A stretch of 64,000 nt of DNA, taken from positions 5,693,001 to 5,757,000 of the forward strand of contig NZ_CP163439.1 in NCBI RefSeq assembly GCF_041052385.1, in the 5' to 3' direction. Origin of the DNA: Streptomyces sp. R28 (GTDB taxonomy: Bacteria > Actinomycetota > Actinomycetes > Streptomycetales > Streptomycetaceae). Shown here in pieces: positions 58,537-64,000 of the stretch (the stretch's first letter is position 1; each line of letters begins with the position of its first letter). The notes below the pieces were generated by a model, which was not told the origin of the DNA, searched no databases, and saw nothing but the letters and a program-made list of their open reading frames with translations. Both the position numbers and the translations under genes were made by a program.

Positions 58537-59472
58537 CTAGAACGTGCCCAGCTTCACGATCGACAGCAGCGCGACCAGCTGGATCGCGCTCGCGCCCAGT
58601 GCCTTCGGCCAGGGCAGGTCGTGGGACTTGGAGACCATCAGGGTCAGCAGGACACCCCCCGCCACCCACGTCGCCCAGCCCAGGGCCTGGACGAACGTCG
58701 CGTCGCCGCCGGCGAACATCGCGAAGACCAGGCGGGGCGCGTCGGTCAGGGACATGACCAGCATGGAGAGGCCGACCGTGGGCTGCCAGGCGCCGTCGCC
58801 GCCCAGCTGGCGGGCCAGCGTGTGGGTGACCACGCCCAGGACGAAGGACGACAGGACCATCGCCACGGCTGTCGTCAGGACGATCGGGACCGCGTTCGAC
58901 AGGGTCGCGTTGATCGCGTCGTTGCGTGCGCCGTCGAAGCCGAAGACCGCCAGCAGGCCGTACAGGAAGGTCACGACGAGGGCGGGGCCCCACATCGTGT
59001 AGTCCCGCATCTGCAGGAACGTCTGCCCGGGGGACAGGACGATGCCGCGCAGCAGCTGCTTCCAGTGCAGGCGAGGGCCGACCGGGGCGGGCGGGGCCGA
59101 GCCCGCGTGGTAGGTCTCGCCCTGGCTGTAGGGGTCCTCGCCGACCGAGAAGGCCTGGGTGTGGCCCGGGTGGTTCGCCGCGTACGGGTCCGGGGCGCCG
59201 CCCTGGCCGTGCGGGTAGCCGCCGTCGCCGAAGTACTCCGGCTCGCCGTGCCCACCCTGGCCGCCGGCGCCGTAACCGCCCTGGCCACCGCCGCCGTGCG
59301 CCTGCGGCCAACCGCCTGCGCCGCCGCCCGAGCCGCCGTACGGCTGCTGCGGCGGCGGGGGATAGCCGTACGACGGTCCCTGGGGCGCCTGCTGCCCGTA
59401 CCGAGGTTGTTGGGGGCGCGTTTGCGGGGTGCCGTTGTTCCGGCTGCCCCGTCCGATCCTGAATCCAGCCAC
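58537..59472 (-). CDS. Yip1-domain membrane protein
   Basis: I infer a GTG start at 59472 (VAGFRIGRGSRNNG); the ~27 in-frame residues upstream look non-coding. The first 140 residues are a Gly/Pro/Gln/Tyr-rich disordered region (PQQPRYGQQAPQGPSYGYPP). Then five helices follow LRGIVLSPGQTFLQMRDYTM, through WGPALVVTFLYGLLAVFGF to a final helix ending LSIVKLGTF, the Yip1 family pattern. Bacterial Yip1 proteins are of unknown function. Confidence 0.82.
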   Translation of the reverse strand: MAGFRIGRGSRNNGTPQTRPQQPRYGQQAPQGPSYGYPPPPQQPYGGSGGGAGGWPQAHGGGGQGGYGAGGQGGHGEPEYFGDGGYPHGQGGAPDPYAANHPGHTQAFSVGEDPYSQGETYHAGSAPPAPVGPRLHWKQLLRGIVLSPGQTFLQMRDYTMWGPALVVTFLYGLLAVFGFDGARNDAINATLSNAVPIVLTTAVAMVLSSFVLGVVTHTLARQLGGDGAWQPTVGLSMLVMSLTDAPRLVFAMFAGGDATFVQALGWATWVAGGVLLTLMVSKSHDLPWPKALGASAIQLVALLSIVKLGTF

Positions 59473-59622
59473 GTCTTCGAACGTACCTGGTCCCGGAGAA
59501 TCGCGTGCCGGGCCCTCCGCTTCGGGCCCGGCTTTGCGGCCGAGCTGTGACATCCCCTAAGGGAAGCCGGGGGGACAGCTCAGGGAGCCCGTCAGGGAAA
59601 CGCCGTACGGCGAGAACCCCGG

Positions 59623-61065
59623 TCAGCCCGCCAGTACGTCGCCGAAGTACGCGTCGCCCGTCGGGCCGCCCACCGTGGCGGCGCCGAAGGTCCTGGCGCC
59701 GGTGGCGGTGATACCGGAGGTGGTGGACTTGAAGAGCCAGACGGCGCCGTCGCCGGTGTTCTCGTTCACCGCGCTCGCGACGAGTTCCGCGCGGCCGTTG
59801 CCGTCGATGTCCGTGAGGTGGACCGCGCTGCCGAAGTTGTCCAGCCGCTCGGCCGTACCGGGGACACCCGAGCTGTCCTGGCTGAAGACCTTGGCGCCGC
59901 TGCCCGTCAGACCGGACGCCGAACCGCGCAGGACCGCGAACGAGCCCGCCTTGTACACCGAGCCGACGGCCTCGTTCTCGATGCCGACCGCGATGTCCGC
60001 GTAGCCGTCGCCGTTGGTGTCGCCCGCCGCGAGGCTCCAGCCGAAGCCGTCGCCCTTCTCGGCGGCTCCCGGGACACCGGCCGTGTCCTGGGTGATCCTG
60101 ACCGGGGCGCGGGTGGACAGGCCCGAGTCGGAGCCGTACGTCACCGTGACCGCGCCGCCGAGGCCGCCGTCGGGCTCGGCCGCCGACTTCTCCATGAAGT
60201 TGCCGGTGACGATGTCGCCGTAGCCGTCCTTGTTCACGTCGGCGATCACCGCGTCGTAGCCGCCCGCGAGCTCGCCGTGCAGGTGCAGGCCGTCGGCCCC
60301 GCCGATGAAGAGGGCGCTGCGGGTGCGGTAGTAGCCGGAGTCGGTGTCCTGCTGGCCCATGATGAGGAGGTCGGTGGCGTCGTCGCCGTTGACCCTGCCC
60401 GCGACGATCTTGTCAACGCCCATGCCCGCCTCGGCGGACGCGGCGATGGACTCGGCGTAACTGGCCACGCCGGTGCGGGAGATGGGACCGTGGAAGACGC
60501 TCAGGTCCGGGTAGGCGATGTTGGCGGGCGCCAGGTCGGTGTCCCCGTCGCCGTCGAAGTCGCCGGTGGCGACGGACCAGCCGAGCTCGTTGCGGTTCTC
60601 GGGCAGGGGCGAGGAGAGGTCGGTGGCGCTCTTCAGGCCGGTCGAGCCGCCCCAGATCACCGTCAGCACGCCGGAGTCGTCGGTCGAGCCGATCCGCTCG
60701 GCGTGCACGCCCACGATCAGGTCCGTGTAGCCGTCGTCGTCCAGGTCGCCGGTGGTCAGCCGGTCGCCGAAGTAGTCGTACGACTCCGGGACGCCCGGGA
60801 TGCCGTCGGTGGCCTGGCTGATGATCTGCCGCTTGCCGGTGTCGAGGCCGCTCGCGGTGCCGTAGACGACGGCGACGTATCCGGCGCCCGTCTTGCCGCC
60901 GACCTTGGCGATGGGGGCGGCGACGGCGACATCGCGGTAGCCGTCGCCGTTGAAGTCGCCGGACAGGCCCGAGGGGGCGGCGAAGGCGCTGGTGGCGGGC
61001 AGGGCGGACAGCAGACCCGCGGTGACCGTCAGAGCGGCCGCCAGCAGAAGGGTGCGCTTGCGCAT
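59623..61065 (-). CDS. Secreted FG-GAP/integrin-alpha-like beta-propeller protein 1
   Basis: Signal peptide MRKRTLLLAAALTVTAGLLS, then about seven FG-GAP repeats, each with a Ca-binding loop such as SGDFNGDGYRDVAVAAP, TTGDLDDDGYTDLIVG, ATGDFDGDGDTDLAPA, VADVNKDGYGDIVTGN, AAGDTNGDGYADIAVG and LTDIDGNGRAELVASA. The 480 residues would form one seven-bladed propeller outside the cell. The stop lies at 59623. Starts at ATG 61065 with GAAAGGGAC upstream. Paralogue of the next two genes. Confidence 0.9.
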   Translation of the reverse strand: MRKRTLLLAAALTVTAGLLSALPATSAFAAPSGLSGDFNGDGYRDVAVAAPIAKVGGKTGAGYVAVVYGTASGLDTGKRQIISQATDGIPGVPESYDYFGDRLTTGDLDDDGYTDLIVGVHAERIGSTDDSGVLTVIWGGSTGLKSATDLSSPLPENRNELGWSVATGDFDGDGDTDLAPANIAYPDLSVFHGPISRTGVASYAESIAASAEAGMGVDKIVAGRVNGDDATDLLIMGQQDTDSGYYRTRSALFIGGADGLHLHGELAGGYDAVIADVNKDGYGDIVTGNFMEKSAAEPDGGLGGAVTVTYGSDSGLSTRAPVRITQDTAGVPGAAEKGDGFGWSLAAGDTNGDGYADIAVGIENEAVGSVYKAGSFAVLRGSASGLTGSGAKVFSQDSSGVPGTAERLDNFGSAVHLTDIDGNGRAELVASAVNENTGDGAVWLFKSTTSGITATGARTFGAATVGGPTGDAYFGDVLAG

Positions 61066-61085
61066 CGTGAAGTCCCTTTCAGAGC

Positions 61086-62549
61086 TCAGGAGTTGAGAGC
61101 CGCGCCGTAGCCCGGGCTGCCGGCCGTGGAGACGCCCGTCGTCCCCGGCCCGAAGCTCGCCGCCCCGCTGGTCGTCACGCCGCCCGTCGCGCCGCGCAGG
61201 GACCAGATCGCGCCGTCCCCGTTCTCGCCGGTCGCGGAGACGGTGAGCTCGGCGCGGTGGTCGCCGGAGTGGTCGGCGAGCAGGACGCGGGCGCCGAAGC
61301 GGTCGTTCGACTCGGAGGTGCCGGGCACGCCGGTGGTGTTCTGCGTGAAGGACTGGACGCCGGTCGTTCTCAGGCCGGTCGCCGAGCCGTACAGGACGGT
61401 CACCGCGCCGGCCCCGGCGTTCTCGCCGGACGCGCCGACGGCCAGGTCGGCGTAGCCGTCGCCGTTGATGTCGCCCAGAAAGACATGGCTGCCGAAGCGG
61501 TCGCCGGACTCGGCGGCGCCGGGGATTTGGGGGGTGTCCTGGGTGAGGACGAGCGGGGCGCGGTCGGGGTTCAGGCCCGCCGGGCCGCCGTAGACGACCG
61601 TCACCTTGCCGCCCTTGGCGCCGGCCGGGTCGGCGGAGGTCTCGCGCTCGTTGCCGATCGCGATGTCTGCGTACCCGTCCTTGTCGATGTCGCCGATCGC
61701 GGAGACGTAGCCGGCGGGCAGCTCCTGCCACCAGTCGGTGTAGTTGCCGATGGAGGGGTCGGTCACCAGGTGGGTGATCGCGTCGTCGGTGCCCCCTCGG
61801 CGGCCGTGCAGGACCAGGTTGGTCTGCCAGGACGCGGTGACGTGCCCGACGCTCACGGACGTGATGCCGTACGAGGTGGAGTACTCGTCGGCGAAGCTCT
61901 GGCCGGTGGCGCCCTGGAAGGAACTGGTCCTGGTGAACGGGCCGTTGATGAAGGTCAGGCCGATCGGGCCGTTGGAGCCGACCACGATGTCCAGGTCGCC
62001 GTCGGCCTCGACGTCGCCCGCCGCCACCGACTGCCCGTAGCGGTCCAGATCCGTGTCGTTGGGGTTGGGTACCGAACGAGCCCCGGACAGCCCGGACGCG
62101 GAGCCCCAGATGACGACGACCGTGCCGTCGTTGGTGTCCCCGTCGACGTCCTCGCCGGGTGCCCCGATCAGCAGGTCGGCGTAGCCGTCGGTGTTGAGGT
62201 CGGCGGAGGTGACGGCGGACCCGAAGGCGTCCTCGGCCTCGGCGGCGCCGGGGACGCCGGCCGTGTTCTGGGTGATCAGCGTGCGCGTTGAGGTCTTCAG
62301 GCCGGTGGAGCTGCCGTAGACCACGGAGACGGCGCCCGCCTTGGCCTGTCCGCCCACCGTGGCGCCCGGTGCGCCGATCGCGAGGTCGACGCGGCCGTCG
62401 CCGTTGAAGTCGTACGGGGCGGCGGCCGTGGCGGCGTGGGCGGCCGGGGCGCAGAGGGTGAGCGCGAGCGGGGTCAGGGCCGCCGCGAGAGCGGTGGCGG
62501 TGACACGGGCGCGCAGGGACCCCCCACCGGTGAACTGACGGTACGTCAC
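61086..62549 (-). CDS. Secreted FG-GAP/integrin-alpha-like beta-propeller protein 2
   Basis: GTG start at 62549 overlapping the stop of the next gene. The signal peptide core is ARVTATALAAALTPLALTLC. FG-GAP loops include YDFNGDGRVDLAIGAPG, TSADLNTDGYADLLIGAPGE, AAGDVEADGDLDIVVG and LGDINGDGYADLAVGASG. Gap to gene 1 is 20 bp, so the three form an operon. Ligand unknown; adhesion is inferred from the family. Confidence 0.9.
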   Translation of the reverse strand: MTYRQFTGGGSLRARVTATALAAALTPLALTLCAPAAHAATAAAPYDFNGDGRVDLAIGAPGATVGGQAKAGAVSVVYGSSTGLKTSTRTLITQNTAGVPGAAEAEDAFGSAVTSADLNTDGYADLLIGAPGEDVDGDTNDGTVVVIWGSASGLSGARSVPNPNDTDLDRYGQSVAAGDVEADGDLDIVVGSNGPIGLTFINGPFTRTSSFQGATGQSFADEYSTSYGITSVSVGHVTASWQTNLVLHGRRGGTDDAITHLVTDPSIGNYTDWWQELPAGYVSAIGDIDKDGYADIAIGNERETSADPAGAKGGKVTVVYGGPAGLNPDRAPLVLTQDTPQIPGAAESGDRFGSHVFLGDINGDGYADLAVGASGENAGAGAVTVLYGSATGLRTTGVQSFTQNTTGVPGTSESNDRFGARVLLADHSGDHRAELTVSATGENGDGAIWSLRGATGGVTTSGAASFGPGTTGVSTAGSPGYGAALNS

Positions 62550-63964
62550 TGGGCGATCACCGAGCCGAAGTTGGCGCCGTACTTGAGGGAGATGTCGGCG
62601 GCGGTCAGGCCCTTGGCGCCCGTGGTGGTCAGGCCGGTCGAGGTGCCGCGCAGGGTCCACACGCCGCCGGCGGAGTTCTCGCCGTCGACGCCGATGACGA
62701 GTTCGGCCTTGCCGTCCTTGGTCAGGTCGGTGAGGTCGACCGCGGAGCCGAAGCGGTCCCAGGACTCGGCGGTGCCGGGCACGCCGGCGGTGTTCTGGGT
62801 GTAGGACTGGGCGCCGCTGGTCTTCAGGCCGGAGGCCGAGCCGAACAGCACCGTCACCGAGCCCGCCTCGCCGGCCGAGCCGAGGTCCTCGCCCGGGGCG
62901 CCGACCGCGACGTCGGCGTATCCGTCGCCGTTGATGTCGCCGGTGCTCACGGTCGAGCCGAAGGCGTCGTCGGTCTCGCCCGAGCCGGGCACGCCGGTGG
63001 TGTCCTGGTGGACGACGGTCGGCGTCTGCGCGGGGTCGGGCCCGTCCGGACCGCCGTACCAGACGGTGATCTGGCCGCCCTTGTGGCCGCCGGGCTTGTA
63101 CTGGCTGGGGTCGGTGGCGTCGCCGAGGACGAGGTCGCCGTAGCCGTCGCCGTCGATGTCGGCGATCGAGCCGGGGAAGCCGTCGGCGTTCGGCAGCTCG
63201 TTCAGGGTGTACCCGGAGCCGGGGCCGGAGCTGCGGTAGTAGAAGATCTGGCCGCCGGAGTCGCCGTCCACGGCGTGCGGGTAGACGCGCTCGGCCGCGC
63301 CGTCGCCGGTCATGTCGCCCGCGGTCACCTCGTAGGTGGTGCCGAGCTCGCCGACGCGGTAGTTGCTCAGCGGGCCGCCGGTGCGGGTGAAGGGGCCGAG
63401 GTACAGGCGGGTGTGGTCCTGGCCGGTGAGGGTGACGTCCGTGTCGCCGTCGCCGTCGAAGTCGCCGGCCGCGATGCCCCGGGAGAAGCCGCCCCACTCG
63501 GCGAGCGTGGACGGCTGCGGCAGGCCCTTGCCGCCGGACAGGCCGGAGCTGGAGCCCCACAGGACGGTGCCGGAGCCGACGCCGTCACGGTCGCCGATGC
63601 TCTCGCCGGTGGCGCCGACGACGAGGTCCGAGTAGCCGTCGCGGTCCAGGTCGGCGGCGGCGAGGGCGCCGCCGAACACGTCTCCCGACTCGGCCGTGCC
63701 CGGCACGCCGGGGGAGTTCTGGGTGATCACGGCCTTGCGGGTGGCCGAGACACCGGACGACGAGCCGTACAGCACGACGACGGCCCCGGCGCAGCTCGCG
63801 GAGCCGACGCTGGTACAGGGGGCGCCGACCGCGACGTCGCGGTAACCGTCGCCGTTGAAGTCGCCGGCCAGGCCGGAGGGGGCGGCGGAGGCGGTGGCGG
63901 CCGGGAGGGCGGTGAGCAGGCCGGTGGTGAGGGCGGCGGCGAGGAGGAGGGGGCGCTTGCGCAA
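62546..63964 (-). CDS. Secreted FG-GAP/integrin-alpha-like beta-propeller protein 3
   Basis: First gene of the operon, ATG 63964, signal peptide MRKRPLLLAAALTTGLLTAL. Repeats include AGDFNGDGYRDVAVGAPC, AADLDRDGYSDLVVGATGES, AAGDFDGDGDTDVTLTGQ, IADIDGDGYGDLVLGD and STGDINGDGYADVAVGAPGE. Two Cys near the first loop (PCTSVGSASC) are absent from its paralogues. Its signal peptide is nearly the same as that of protein 1. Confidence 0.9.
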   Translation of the reverse strand: MRKRPLLLAAALTTGLLTALPAATASAAPSGLAGDFNGDGYRDVAVGAPCTSVGSASCAGAVVVLYGSSSGVSATRKAVITQNSPGVPGTAESGDVFGGALAAADLDRDGYSDLVVGATGESIGDRDGVGSGTVLWGSSSGLSGGKGLPQPSTLAEWGGFSRGIAAGDFDGDGDTDVTLTGQDHTRLYLGPFTRTGGPLSNYRVGELGTTYEVTAGDMTGDGAAERVYPHAVDGDSGGQIFYYRSSGPGSGYTLNELPNADGFPGSIADIDGDGYGDLVLGDATDPSQYKPGGHKGGQITVWYGGPDGPDPAQTPTVVHQDTTGVPGSGETDDAFGSTVSTGDINGDGYADVAVGAPGEDLGSAGEAGSVTVLFGSASGLKTSGAQSYTQNTAGVPGTAESWDRFGSAVDLTDLTKDGKAELVIGVDGENSAGGVWTLRGTSTGLTTTGAKGLTAADISLKYGANFGSVIAQ

Positions 63965-64000
63965 GGTGGGTGCTCCTGGGAAAAGGGTGCCGGGCCCGTG

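Noticed and set aside
59623..63964. CRISPR-like or tandem DNA repeat in the FG-GAP operon
   Set aside because: The periodic signal comes from repeated Asp/Gly calcium loops in protein code, with variable spacing and no conserved DNA repeat. No CRISPR array was seen anywhere in the window.

Overview
The window is high-GC actinobacterial DNA, most likely a Streptomyces chromosome. The signs are strong GC bias at third codon positions, many GTG and TTG starts, ATGA/GTGA translational coupling, XRE proteins paired with DUF397, an ECF42 sigma factor next to a DGPF protein, FG-GAP secreted proteins, and a pSAM2-like actinomycete integrative and conjugative element (AICE). Functions are read from motifs and remembered families; no searches were run.

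Layout. (1) 1-3.2 kb: secreted and peptidoglycan-binding genes and two coupled membrane-tethered HTH regulators, ending in a sigma-factor fragment fused to an integrase fragment. (2) 3.6-40.7 kb: a fossil island array. The 3' half of tRNA-Gly(CCC) occurs four times as a ~45-bp remnant (3634, 23040, 26291, 31540) before the intact gene at 40647-40720. This delimits four islands. Island 1 (19 kb) carries a broken PIN toxin-antitoxin pair, two paralogous membrane acyltransferases in opposite orientation, a GT39 glycosyltransferase, a poly-gamma-glutamate-type operon (Cache/HAMP receptor, pgsB, pgsC, NlpC/P60 protein), an antiporter, an ABC exporter, an IS5-type MITE and a two-component system. 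Island 2 (3 kb) carries a PIN toxin-antitoxin pair and a DUF4365 protein. Island 3 (5 kb) carries a VapBC pair, a frameshifted gene and a large secreted protein. Island 4 (9 kb) carries lipoproteins, an IS5-family transposase remnant, an unusual double histidine kinase with its regulator, and secreted or membrane proteins. (3) 40.7-42.1 kb: core genes (tRNA-Gly, a zinc-ribbon peptide, dcd, and the 5' half of a phosphoribosyltransferase gene). (4) 42045-56455: a 14.4-kb AICE that splits the phosphoribosyltransferase gene at an 11-bp core. It carries XRE/DUF397, six coupled micro-genes, a tRNA-like gene with a large anticodon-loop insertion, a 39-residue proline-rich peptide gene directly before a PIMT-type methyltransferase, secreted SH3 proteins, a GntR repressor with palindromic operators, an FtsK-like Tra, a rolling-circle Rep, an excisionase and a tyrosine integrase. 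(5) 56.4-64 kb: the 3' half of the phosphoribosyltransferase gene, the ECF42/DGPF pair, a Yip1-like protein and three tandem FG-GAP proteins.

How the parts fit. The tRNA-Gly islands look like successive insertions by related tyrosine-integrase elements whose integrases are gone; three of the four keep a PIN toxin-antitoxin locus within about 330 bp of the att remnant. The AICE looks complete and its operators point to one GntR regulon covering transfer and a secreted SH3 protein. The most promising undescribed item is the AICE cargo at 44978-46548: a tRNA-like gene, a structured leader, and a candidate RiPP precursor with Asn-Gly and Asp-Gly sites coupled to a protein-isoaspartate-type methyltransferase.
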